NCBI GenBank assembly: GCA_016874795.1 | Contig: VGTG01000048.1 | Location: 1 to 36,009 of the forward strand | DNA from: Deltaproteobacteria bacterium | Lineage (GTDB): Bacteria > Desulfobacterota > Binatia > UBA12015 | DNA length: 36,009 nucleotides | Direction: 5' to 3' | In this document: piece after piece, positions 25,168-32,575 of the stretch | Layout of the letters: each line of letters opens with the position of its first letter | Position numbering within the stretch: the first letter of the stretch is position 1 | Notes under the pieces: model-generated | Told to the model about the DNA's origin: nothing | The model's input: the letters and a program-made list of their open reading frames with translations, nothing else | The model's database searches: none | Program-made: the position numbers and the translations under genes

Positions 25168-26574
25168 TCAAGACGCCTGCGACCGGGAAGCGCGGTCGAG
25201 CGCGTAGTAGGGCGTCTGCATCCCGTTCACCTCGAGGTGCTGCAGGTACCGCATGCCGAGGCGCTCGAGCACGCGGCGCGAGCCGAGGTTCGGCTCGTCG
25301 AACCCGCCGTGGATGCGCTCGAGCCCGAGCACCTCGAAGCCGTAGGTCAGGACCGCGCGCCCCGCCTCGGTCGCGAGCCCCTGTCCCCACTGCGTGCGAT
25401 CGAGGCTGTAGAGGATCTCGACCCGGTCCGTTCCCGGCACGTTCCGCAGGCCGCACACGCCGACGAGATCGCGCGAGCCGGCGCGGCGCAGGCCCCAGAG
25501 CGCGAAGCCCTTCTCGGCGTGGTCCTTCCGGCTCTGCGCCGCGACCTCTGCGACGGTCTCGAGCGGCACGGGGAGGTCGTCCCAGAGGTAGAGGCGGACG
25601 TCGGGCGCGTTCCAGTGACGGTAGAGCGCGGGCACGTCGCTCTTCCCGATCGGCTCGTACGAGAGGCGCGCGCTCCGCGGCGAAGCGACGCCGCCCGGCA
25701 CGACATCGGCGTGGCGGACGAGCTCGATCCCCTGCTCTTCCACGAGCCTTCGGATCGCGGGCGACGTGAGCGCCGCGAGCTCGCCCGCGTGATCGTAGCC
25801 CGGCATGCGGCGCCGCATCTCGGGCGTCGCGGACTCCGCGGGATGGCAGTAGAGCTCGCTCGTCCCGCGCGGCAACGTCGGAAACAGTGCGCGCAGATAC
25901 CGCTCGTCGCAGTGCCCCGTCTGGTGCAGACCGAACACCGGCTCGATCGTGACGACGCCGATCTCCGCGAGTCGCCTCTTCGCCCGCGCCGCGAGCGCGC
26001 GGAACACCGCCGCCTCGAGCCCCTTCCGCACGCGATGCCGGCGATCGTACGCGAGGTTCTGCAGGAGCGGATCGTGCGTCGAGCGGATCACGCGAATGCC
26101 GAGCTCGCCCGCGAGGTCCGCGAGCACGTCGAGCACGGTCGGATGGAGGTGCACGTTCAGATGCCCGTCGACGTGGTCGAGCGGCAGCCCCGTCGCACGG
26201 AACGCTTCGAGCTGCGCGCGGATCTCCGCGACGAGCGCGCGCCGGAACGACGAGCGGAAGAAGTACTCCATCCCGGCGAGGATCGGGTCGTCACGAAAGC
26301 GCCGATCGGGGAGGACGAGGCCCGCGGCAGTCGCCGGATCGGAGAGCGCGCTTCCCTGCACGAGCACGAGATGGAGACCGACGCCGAGACGCGGCTCGTC
26401 CTTCGCGAGCGCCACCGCCTCGGAGGCGTGCATCTCGGCGATCATCAAGCTCGTCGTCGTGAGGATGCCGTCGCGGTGCGCGCGGACGATCGCGCGGTTC
26501 ACCTCGGGAGCGAGCCCGAAATCGTCGCCGTTCACGACGAGCCGACGGCCGGCTCGTCCCGGCGCCGTGCTCAT
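25168..26574 (-). CDS. YdjC/HpnK-family deacetylase fused to GNAT
   Basis: A 468-residue fusion. Residues about 10-295 are a YdjC/ChbG/HpnK carbohydrate deacetylase with LVVNGDDFGLAPEVNRAIVR (metal-binding Asp), GVGLHLVLVQ and HVDGHLNVHLHPTVLD (metal-binding His). Residues about 305-465 are a RimJ/RimL-type acetyltransferase (LSYEPIGKSDVPALYRHWN, WGQGLATEAGRAVLTYGFEV, GGFDEPNLGSRRVLERLGM). An N-deacetylase joined to an N-acetyltransferase suggests swapping the acyl group on one amino sugar. No stop or frameshift separates the parts. The ATG overlaps the stop of the PntC-like gene (ATGA, 26571-26574), so it belongs to the phosphonate-type operon. Confidence 0.85.
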   Translation of the reverse strand: MSTAPGRAGRRLVVNGDDFGLAPEVNRAIVRAHRDGILTTTSLMIAEMHASEAVALAKDEPRLGVGLHLVLVQGSALSDPATAAGLVLPDRRFRDDPILAGMEYFFRSSFRRALVAEIRAQLEAFRATGLPLDHVDGHLNVHLHPTVLDVLADLAGELGIRVIRSTHDPLLQNLAYDRRHRVRKGLEAAVFRALAARAKRRLAEIGVVTIEPVFGLHQTGHCDERYLRALFPTLPRGTSELYCHPAESATPEMRRRMPGYDHAGELAALTSPAIRRLVEEQGIELVRHADVVPGGVASPRSARLSYEPIGKSDVPALYRHWNAPDVRLYLWDDLPVPLETVAEVAAQSRKDHAEKGFALWGLRRAGSRDLVGVCGLRNVPGTDRVEILYSLDRTQWGQGLATEAGRAVLTYGFEVLGLERIHGGFDEPNLGSRRVLERLGMRYLQHLEVNGMQTPYYALDRASRSQAS

Positions 26575-27299
26575 GCCTCTTCGGTCCCCACGGCGAGCGC
26601 GCGAGCGCGCTCCAGGTCCTCGGGGAAGTCGATCTCCGTCCACGCGAGGTCGTCGGCGGGCTCGAAGCCGACCTCGACGCGCGCGAGAAGCTCCGGATAG
26701 ACCTCCTCGTGCTCGAGGTCGACGTCGCCGCGCTCGACGCGCTCCGCGAGAAGACCGAGGAGCACGCGGCTCGCTTCGGCGGAAAGACGAAGGAAGCCGA
26801 TGGACTCGCCGAGCTGGTCGTACGCGCCGCGCGGAACGCGTGCGATGTCGACGACGCGCTCGCCGCGCACCATGAGCATCTGCTCCTCGCCGGTCGCTTC
26901 CGCGCTGCCGTCGAGCAGGAAGCAGCTCTCGTGCGCCGAGCCGACGAGCCGCGCGATCATCTCGTCCGGCCCGAAGACGTCTGCGTCCATCACGAGGACG
27001 GGGCGATCCGCTTCGAGATGCTTGCGCGCCGTCCAGAGCGACAGGATCGCGCCGCGCCGGTAATCGGGATTCCGCAGGATCTCGACGCCCGCCGCGCCGG
27101 CGAAGAGCGCTTCGATGTGCTCCGCGCCCCAGCCGACGACGATCACGATTCGCTCGACACCGGTCGCGCGGAGCTGGCGGACGAGCCGGCCGAGGAGCGT
27201 CTCGCTGCGGACCTGGAGAAGGGCCTTCGGACGCTCTCCGAGCTCGGCGCCGAAGCGCCTGCCGACGCCGGCAGCGAGAATGATCGCGGTGGGCTTCAC
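26571..27299 (-). CDS. PntC-like (aminoethylphosphonate) cytidylyltransferase
   Basis: A 242-residue nucleotidyltransferase. AIILAAGVGRRFGAELGERP, then KALLQV, is the nucleotide loop; VEILRNPDYRRGAILSLWTA, PVLVMDADVFGP (catalytic Asp) and LGESIGFLRLS follow, and it ends with WTEIDFPEDLERARAL. This pattern is that of the phosphocholine/2-aminoethylphosphonate cytidylyltransferase (LicC/PntC) group. Next to phnW, CTP plus aminoethylphosphonate to CMP-aminoethylphosphonate is the best guess. I use GTG 27299 because the fold starts at once; a GTG at 27368 overlaps the lipoprotein stop as GTGA and would add 23 unrelated residues. A general sugar nucleotidyltransferase cannot be excluded. Confidence 0.72.
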   Translation of the reverse strand: MKPTAIILAAGVGRRFGAELGERPKALLQVRSETLLGRLVRQLRATGVERIVIVVGWGAEHIEALFAGAAGVEILRNPDYRRGAILSLWTARKHLEADRPVLVMDADVFGPDEMIARLVGSAHESCFLLDGSAEATGEEQMLMVRGERVVDIARVPRGAYDQLGESIGFLRLSAEASRVLLGLLAERVERGDVDLEHEEVYPELLARVEVGFEPADDLAWTEIDFPEDLERARALAVGTEEA

Positions 27300-27364
27300 G
27301 CAAGCACACGATCGCGGTGACGGAGTGCGCTCGCAAGCGTGCCACGCCGCTTCCCCCGCCTTCG

Positions 27365-27475
27365 TCACGGGTTGGTCGCCTCTGCATGTTCAATTGAATG
27401 GCCTTTCACCGCGTGGCAGCCTGCCCCCGTCAAGGACAGAACGAGCGCGAGTCCGATGAGCGCCCCGGCGCGCAA
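27365..27475 (-). CDS. Small entericidin-like lipoprotein
   Basis: A 36-residue reading frame in the gap between phnW and the cytidylyltransferase. It starts at TTG 27475, two bases after the phnW stop, and encodes RAGALIGLALVLSLTGAGC followed by HAVKGHSIEHAE. LTGAGC is a canonical lipobox, and the short hydrophilic remainder with V-K-G resembles entericidin-type peptides. No Shine-Dalgarno is visible, so expression would rely on coupling to phnW. A perfect TTCAATTGAA palindrome lies inside it (27389-27398). Confidence 0.5.
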   Translation of the reverse strand: MRAGALIGLALVLSLTGAGCHAVKGHSIEHAEATNP

Positions 27476-27477
27476 GC

Positions 27478-28548
27478 TCAGCCGATCGCGCGCGCCAGCG
27501 CCCCGAGGAACCGCTCGAAGTCCGAGCGCTGGAGGGCACCCATGTTCGCGACGCGGAAGATCTCCCGTCCGAGCGCCCCCTGCCCTTCGTAGATCACGAA
27601 GCCCTCGGCCTTCAGGCGATCGTGCAGCGTCTCGTAGACGACCCCGCCCGGCAACCGGAGCGACGTGATCGAGCTCGAGCGGAGCGGCTCGGGCAGGAGC
27701 ATCTCGAGCCCGAGCGCCTCGAAGCCGGCGCGAAGCTGCCCCGCCGCGCGCGCGTAGCGCTCGACGCGCGCCGCGACCGTCTCCTCGAGGAGCTCGCTCA
27801 GCGCCTCGTCGAGCGCGTAGAGGATCTGCACCGCGGCCGTGAACGCGACGCTCCGGCGTGCGTGCGCGGCGTGATGTCGCGGCAGGTGCAGGTACACGGT
27901 CCGCTGCGGGAGCGCGGCCATGCGCTCCATCTCGCTCCGTCGCGCAAGGACGAAGCCGATTCCCGGAAGCCCCTGGACGCACTTGTTCGCGACGCCGACG
28001 CAGATCCCGACGCCCCACGCGTCGAGCTCGATCGGATCGCCCGCGAGCCCGCTGATCGAGTCGACGAGGAGGACGCGGCCCGCGTCGCGCACGACGCGCC
28101 CGACCTCCTGCACCGGATTGACGAGCCCCGTCGTCGTCTCGTGGTGCACGAGCGCCACGACCTCGATCGCCGGATCCGCCGCGAGCGCACGCGCGATCGC
28201 CTGCGGATCGGGACGCTCCGTCCAGGCACACGCGAGCGAGACCACCTCGATGGCGTGCGCCTCCGCCATCTCGCGGATGCGCTCTCCGTAGACGCCGTTC
28301 ACGACGACGAGGAGCTTCCTCCCGGGCGTCACCGCGGAGCTGACGGCCGCCTCGAGCGCGAGCGTGCCCGACCCGGTGAGCGGCACCGCGACCCAGTCCG
28401 CGTCCGGCGCAAACGCTCGAACGAGCTTCGTGCAGACCGAGTCGAGCAGATCCGAAAACTCGGGCTCGCGATGGCAGAGATCGCCGCGTGCGAGCGCCGC
28501 GGTGACGCGCGGGCTCACGTTGACGGGACCCGGATTGAGGAGGATCAA
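27478..28548 (-). CDS. phnW: 2-aminoethylphosphonate-pyruvate transaminase
   Basis: A 356-residue class V PLP enzyme. The start LILLNPGPVNVSPRVTAALA, then CHREPEFSDLLDSV, is close to the PhnW signature. VALVHHETTTGLVNP, VDSISGLAGDPIEL (PLP-ring Asp) and GVANKCVQGLPGIGFVLAR (Schiff-base Lys) complete the site. In this operon it would make 2-aminoethylphosphonate from phosphonoacetaldehyde and alanine, running in the biosynthetic direction. The start is TTG 28548, overlapping the TGA of the decarboxylase beta gene as TTGA; no ATG or GTG lies near the conserved N-terminus. A taurine-type transaminase acting on sulfoacetaldehyde is the main alternative. Confidence 0.82.
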   Translation of the reverse strand: MILLNPGPVNVSPRVTAALARGDLCHREPEFSDLLDSVCTKLVRAFAPDADWVAVPLTGSGTLALEAAVSSAVTPGRKLLVVVNGVYGERIREMAEAHAIEVVSLACAWTERPDPQAIARALAADPAIEVVALVHHETTTGLVNPVQEVGRVVRDAGRVLLVDSISGLAGDPIELDAWGVGICVGVANKCVQGLPGIGFVLARRSEMERMAALPQRTVYLHLPRHHAAHARRSVAFTAAVQILYALDEALSELLEETVAARVERYARAAGQLRAGFEALGLEMLLPEPLRSSSITSLRLPGGVVYETLHDRLKAEGFVIYEGQGALGREIFRVANMGALQRSDFERFLGALARAIG

Positions 28549-29123
28549 CGTCGGCTCGCGAGCGCACCGCGCATGCGCGCGGTCATCTCCTCGGGCGTGA
28601 ACGGGATGCGCGGCGCGGGCGCGCCCGACTCCGGCTCCGTCTCGACGAGGAGGAAGCCCGGTCCGTCGGCCGCGGCGAACGCGGCGAGCTCGCGCTCGAT
28701 CGCACTCGCGTCGCGCACGCGCTCGACGCGCCGATAGCCCGAAGCGGCCGCGATCTCCTCGAGCGCGACGCGGCCGGAGATCGTCGGCTGGTTCCCCGTG
28801 CTCGCGTAGACGCCGTTGTCGACCACGACGTGCACGAAGCGGCGCGGTGCCGCGACCGCGATCATCGGGAGCGATCCGAGGTTCATCAGCACGTTGCCGT
28901 CGCCGTCGAGCACCGCGACCGGCTGCTCCGGCTTCGCGAGCGCGATCCCGAGCCCGATCGACGAGGCGAGCCCCATCGAGCCGATCATGTAGAAGCACTC
29001 CGGCCGGTCGCCGAGCGCGCACGCCCAGCGCGAGAGGAAGCCGTTCGCGCAAACGAGCGCGTGGCCCGAGAGAGGGGGCAGGATCGCGCGGACTGCGGCC
29101 TCGGTGGTGAGCTTGGTCGTCAC
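28545..29123 (-). CDS. Phosphonopyruvate/sulfopyruvate decarboxylase, beta chain
   Basis: A 192-residue TPP-binding half-enzyme. ALVCANGFLSRWACALGDRP, then CFYMIGSMGLASSIGLGIAL, leads to the TPP motif AVLDGDGNVLMNLGSL, and VVVDNGVYASTGNQPTIS follows. These are typical of the C-terminal domain of phosphonopyruvate decarboxylase and of ComE. GTG 29123 overlaps the alpha-chain stop (GTGA), which fixes the start and implies coupled translation in equal amounts. Confidence 0.82.
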   Translation of the reverse strand: MTTKLTTEAAVRAILPPLSGHALVCANGFLSRWACALGDRPECFYMIGSMGLASSIGLGIALAKPEQPVAVLDGDGNVLMNLGSLPMIAVAAPRRFVHVVVDNGVYASTGNQPTISGRVALEEIAAASGYRRVERVRDASAIERELAAFAAADGPGFLLVETEPESGAPAPRIPFTPEEMTARMRGALASRR

Positions 29124-29626
29124 GCGAAGACTCCCGGGGGAACGACGAGCGCGACGGGCCGGCCCGTCTCGTCGAAGCGCTCGCGCGCCCATGCGACGTC
29201 GGCGTCGAGCTCTCGCTCGCCGAGCGTGCGCCAGGGAATCTGGTACGCGTCGAGGATCGTCGGCATCACGCGTCCCATCACGAGGTGCTCAGGCGCGTCC
29301 GTTCCGCCCTGCCCTCGCCACGTGATCACGAGCAAGCACGGCATCTCGTAGATCTGCTGCAGCGAGCCGAGGGCGTTCAGCGACACGCCGAAGCCGGAGT
29401 TCTGCATCAGGACGACCGGGCGCTTTCCCGCGAGCGCCGCGCCGGCCGCCAGGCCGAGTGCGGCGTCCTCGCGCGTCTCGGGGACGTAGCCGTCCGCTTC
29501 GAGCGCGCGGAGGACCGAGGCGATGAGCGAGCACGGAACGCCGGTGAAGAAATCGAAGCCGGCGGCACGGAGCGAAGCTGCGAAGTCCGCTCCCGCGAAG
29601 CGTGCGTTCGAGGACGGCGCGCTCAT
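29120..29626 (-). CDS. Phosphonopyruvate/sulfopyruvate decarboxylase, alpha chain
   Basis: A 168-residue protein matching the N-terminal (pyrimidine-binding) domain of phosphonopyruvate decarboxylase or ComD. Visible are AAGFDFFTGVPCSLIASVLR, TREDAALGLAAGAALAGKRP with the TPP-activating Glu, LMQNSGFGVSLNALGSLQQI and PCLLVITWRGQGGTDAPEHL. With the beta chain it would turn phosphonopyruvate into phosphonoacetaldehyde, or sulfopyruvate into sulfoacetaldehyde. Bacterial phosphonate pathways usually have one fused chain of about 380 residues; here the two domains are separate genes. ATG 29626 overlaps the Rieske stop (ATGA). Confidence 0.82.
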   Translation of the reverse strand: MSAPSSNARFAGADFAASLRAAGFDFFTGVPCSLIASVLRALEADGYVPETREDAALGLAAGAALAGKRPVVLMQNSGFGVSLNALGSLQQIYEMPCLLVITWRGQGGTDAPEHLVMGRVMPTILDAYQIPWRTLGERELDADVAWARERFDETGRPVALVVPPGVFA

Positions 29627-29937
29627 GCCTCCGCCTCGACGTCGATCGAAACGACGTCGCCCTCCACGCAGACCGCATAAACCGTCGCGCGTCCGGGGCG
29701 CGCGCTCTCTCCCGTGGCGAGAGAGAACGACCAGCCGTGCATCGGGCAGCGCACGACCGGCCCCGCTTCGGTCTCCTGAAGCGTGCCGCGGATCAGCGGC
29801 CCGCCGCGGTGCGGGCAGCGGTTCCCGAGCGCGTAGATGCGCCCGTCCACGTTGAAGACGGCGATCTCGAGGTCGCCCGCCTCGACGAGACGGCGCGCCC
29901 CGGCGGGCAGGCTCGCGAAATCGATCTCGATCGGCAT
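29623..29937 (-). CDS. Rieske-type [2Fe-2S] ferredoxin
   Basis: A 104-residue single Rieske domain. Both cluster ligands are present: NRCPHRGGPLIRG (C-x-H) and VVRCPMHGWSFSLATGE (C-x-x-H). It starts MPIEIDFASLPAGARRL and ends with a strand YAVCVEGDVVSIDV. No signal peptide or membrane segment is visible, so it is a soluble electron carrier. As first gene of the minus-strand operon it may feed electrons to an oxygenase that modifies the phosphonate, though no oxygenase is seen nearby. The operon promoter should lie within 29938-30185. Confidence 0.88.
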   Translation of the reverse strand: MPIEIDFASLPAGARRLVEAGDLEIAVFNVDGRIYALGNRCPHRGGPLIRGTLQETEAGPVVRCPMHGWSFSLATGESARPGRATVYAVCVEGDVVSIDVEAEA

Positions 29938-30185
29938 GTCTCCTCGCGACGATCGCGGTGGCAGCGCCCGGGCGCAAGCATCCCAAGATCTTGCGACTTC
30001 CCCGCACGTGCGGTCCCGGAAGATCATGTCTCGAGAGCCATGTCGGCTTCGCTCGCTTGCTCGACCAATCTCCATCTTGCCCGCCCCCGGGGGCCCCTCT
30101 ACCGTGGCGGGGTCTCGTCTGCCCGAGCAGGCTGCCCGGCGGCTTCTTCTCCATCGATCACAGTCCCCGTCACGGAAGCTGAGCC
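29938..30185. promoter_or_regulatory. Divergent intergenic region
   Basis: This 248-bp stretch separates the minus-strand phosphonate-type operon from the plus-strand beta-helix gene and must hold both promoters. I cannot pick out convincing -35/-10 pairs in this base composition. Near 30085-30120 there are G/C runs (CCCGCCCCCGGGGGCCCC) able to form a hairpin. No gene is seen. Confidence 0.5.
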
Positions 30186-30889
30186 GTGAATCGAACGCAT
30201 CGCCCCTGGTTTCGCGCGACGTGCTTGATCCTGAGCTACCTGCTCTACTTCGATCTGCTCGCGTCGTCGGCGCTCCAGTGGGTCGAGCGACGAGGCTTCT
30301 CCGGTGCCGACGCCTCCGCCAGCGCGTCGGCTTCCCCCGAGGAACCAAGTGCTCCAGAACGCGTCGCGGAAGCGTCGCGGACGATCTTCGTCAGCGCGAC
30401 CGATCCCACCTGCGGCGGTCGATCTCCGTGCTTTGCGCAGATCCAGAAGGCGATCGACGCCGCGATCCCAGGCGACCACATCGTCGTCTTCCCCGGCCTC
30501 TACCCGGAGCGCCTGCGCATCATCGAGAAGAACCGGCACGCGGCCGCCTCGGAAGCCGACCGGATCAAGCTCTACGCCGATCCGCTGGCACCCGTCGGCA
30601 GCGTCGTCGTCGGACCGGCCGAGGACCAGCCGTGCTCGCTGCGTCCCGCTCTCGAGGTCCTGCGCTCGAAGTTCGTCACCATCGAGGGCTTCGACTTCCG
30701 CGACGCCGGCGCGCGCGGCGTGGTCCTCCGCGGCGAGGGCGGGACGAACCAGGGCATCCACGTCCTGCGGAACCGCATCCACGGCGAGCGCGACGTGCGG
30801 TGCAGCGGCGGCGTCACCGTGTGGCAGGGCAACGCCGACGCGGTGATCGCGAACAACCTGATCTACGCGAACCGCGGCGAAGGAATTCC
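30186..30889 (+). pseudogene. Parallel beta-helix protein, 5' part, split by insertion
   Basis: A GTG start at 30186 gives a membrane or signal helix (ATCLILSYLLYFDLLASSAL), a Ser/Ala-rich linker, then a right-handed parallel beta-helix: FVSATDPTCGGRSPCFAQIQ, KAIDAAIPGDHIVVFPGLYP, FVTIEGFDFRDAGARGVVLR and AVIANNLIYANRGEGI. Such proteins are usually secreted polysaccharide lyases or binders. The frame is broken after GEGI at GGAATTCC (30882-30889), where the ISL3-type element starts; the element supplies a false tail and a stop at 30927-30929. The remainder of the gene lies at 35646-35895 in the matching frame. Confidence 0.88.
30882..30889. repeat. Left target-site duplication
   Basis: GGAATTCC directly precedes the left inverted repeat. 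The right-hand copy at 35646-35653 is GGAATTCG, a 7 of 8 match. Eight base pairs is the usual duplication length for ISL3 elements. Confidence 0.75.
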
Positions 30890-30917
30890 GGCTCTTCTCG
30901 GAAGAGTGTGGGTCGAA
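30890..30917 (+). repeat. Left terminal inverted repeat (IRL)
   Basis: GGCTCTTCTCGG, then AAGA, then GTGTGGGTCGAA. It matches the right end at 22 of 28 positions. The GGCTCTT-type tip is typical of ISL3 ends. It lies about 110 bp before the transposase start. Confidence 0.8.
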
Positions 30918-31002
30918 GGCGGGCCCTGAGCGCCCGGAAACCCGCGCCAGGAGCGAACGAACGCGCGGTTGAACCCCACCGAAAACCTGGCACGATTCCG
31001 CG

Positions 31003-32228
31003 ATGCGGCGAAGAGGGGCTGGGCGGCTGTCAGATACGTATCGATTCCCCGGGTTCCGCCCGCTCGCGAGGGTGGTAGGGATCTTCGGGAAACCAAGGGC
31101 GCGGGTCGTGACCCTCGTCCGGCGCTCAAAAAAACTCGCTGCGGTGCCTGCGGTCGGGCGCGGCGCGGATTCTACGACCGGACGATGCGCCGCGTCCGCG
31201 ACCTCTCCTGTGGCGACGCGCACGTGTTCCTCGAGTTCGAGGTTCGGCGCGTAGCCTGCCCGGCCTGCCGCGCCGTGAAGCGGGAGCGCCTGCCTTTCCT
31301 TGCTGCGAATCCGTTCTACACCAAGCGCTTCGCCTTCTATGTCGGGGCGCGCTGTCGCTCATCCTCCATCAAGGACGTCGCCGCCGAGCTCGGTCTGCAC
31401 TGGGCGGCCGTGAAGGAACTCGAGAAGGAGTACATGCGCGAGCAGCTCCGCCGGGTCGGCACGCCGGCACCGAGGATCATCGGCATCGACGAGGTGTCGA
31501 TCCGGAAAGGAAAGGTGTTCCGCATCGTGGTGAGCGATCTCGTCCGACATCGTCCGATCTGGTTTGGAGGGAGGGACCGCACCGAGCCGAGCCTCGAGGA
31601 GTTCTTTGCTCGGCTTGGACCGAAGAAGGCTGCTCGCATCCGCCTCGTCGTGATGGACATGTGGCGTCCGTTCTACAACGCGGCGCAGAACTGCGTGCCG
31701 CATGCCGCGATCCTCTTCGGCAAGTTCCACGTGATGCGTCAGCTCGGCGAGGCGCTCGATGAGGTGCGGCGCAGCGAGTACCGCCGGGTCTCGGGCGGCG
31801 AGCGGCGGTTCATCAAGGGGCAGCGCTACAACCTGCTCGCACACCGGGAGAATCTCACGCTCGACGGTCGCAAGGCGCTCAGGACCCTGCTCGCCGCGAA
31901 CAAGCGCCTGAACACGGCCTACCTGCTCAAGGAGTCCTTCGGGCAACTCTGGGACTACCGCCGCGAGGTGTGGGCGAGGCGGTTCTTCGAGAATTGGCGC
32001 GCCGCGCTTCGCTGGCAGCGCCTCCAGCCCTTCGAGAAGTTCGCCGCGATGATCGAGCGCCATTGGGATGGGATCGCGGCCTACTGCGATCCCGAGAACA
32101 AGGTCTCGCTCGGCTTCGTCGAGGGCCTGAACAACAAGATCCGGGTCATCCAGCGACGCGCCTACGGCCTCCGCGACGAGGAATACCTCCGGCTGAAGGT
32201 GCTGACGGCGACGCTTCCGAAGAGATAG
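31003..32228 (+). CDS. ISL3-family transposase, probable -1 frameshift product
   Basis: A DDE-type transposase. From ATG 31003 the frame reads RLSDTYRFPGFRPLARVVGI and VVTLVRRSKK, then meets A7 at 31128-31134 (codons TCA AAA AAA, the A-AAA-AAA slip site). A -1 slip continues as TRCGACGRARRGF, the start of the zinc ribbon (CGAC...CPAC), and the long frame to 32228, giving about 408 residues. Catalytic segments are IIGIDEVSIRKG and VVMDMWRPFYNA; FGKFHVMRQLGEALDEVRRS, NLTLDGRKALRTLLAANKRL and FVEGLNNKIRVIQRRAYGLR are hallmarks of this ISL3 subgroup. Without slipping, the first frame ends at 31254. The long frame alone could start at TTG 30969, but that gives an N-terminus unlike a transposase. 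Confidence 0.88.
31128..31134 (+). promoter_or_regulatory. A7 slippery site for -1 frameshifting
   Basis: Seven adenines in an otherwise GC-rich gene, phased as A-AAA-AAA in the frame of ATG 31003. The frame on the left looks like protein before the site and the -1 frame after it. A GC-rich segment follows that could fold as a stimulator. A simple frameshift mutation or read error in the A run is the alternative. Confidence 0.6.
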
Positions 32229-32236
32229 CGCTCGCG

Positions 32237-32575
32237 TCATCGCAAGCCGCTGGGTCCTGTTCTCGGCACTCGGTCGACGGCGGGGACGAGCACGCGGACC
32301 ACGCGACGGCTCCGACAACGACAGGCTGGCCACGGCGGTCGCGACCGGACCTCCGCCACGGCAATGCCTTGCGCCAGCGCTCGCGATGCGAAGGACGGTG
32401 CCAGAAAACGCGGAGAGCCGGCAGCGAAGGCGAAGCCGCCACGTGGCAGGCGAGCGGCGCGCAGCCCGAGCGCGTCTTCGGCGAGGAGCCGTTGGCGGCC
32501 GCGGAACTCGATGAACCGGCCGACGGGGCAGAAGACCAGCACGCGATTGCCGGCGTACCGGGTCAGCTCGCGGTA
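32237..32575 (-). pseudogene. MutS-like (MSL) domain cut off from the RT by an amber codon
   Basis: Immediately after the RT stop (TAG 32576-32578), in the same frame, the sequence continues for 112 codons: YRELTRYAGNRVLVFCPVGR, FIEFRGRQRLLAEDALGLRA and GGFAFAAGSPRFLAPSFASR. The 'vlvF.vGrFiEf.g....a...LGLr' pattern resembles MutS domain I modules reported with DGR reverse transcriptases. A single C-to-T change (CAG to TAG) would explain the break. A GTG at 32542 could still start a shortened separate protein. It ends at TGA 32237-32239, 8 bp past the convergent transposase stop. Confidence 0.6.

Noticed and set aside
26571-27368. Longer cytidylyltransferase starting at GTG 27368
   Set aside because: It adds 23 residues unlike any nucleotidyltransferase start, although its overlap with the lipoprotein stop is noted; GTG 27299 puts the nucleotide loop at the N-terminus as in the family.
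30969-31133. N-terminal extension of the transposase from TTG 30969 in the long frame
   Set aside because: The residues do not resemble ISL3 N-termini, whereas the frame from ATG 31003 does; the -1 slip at A7 explains both.
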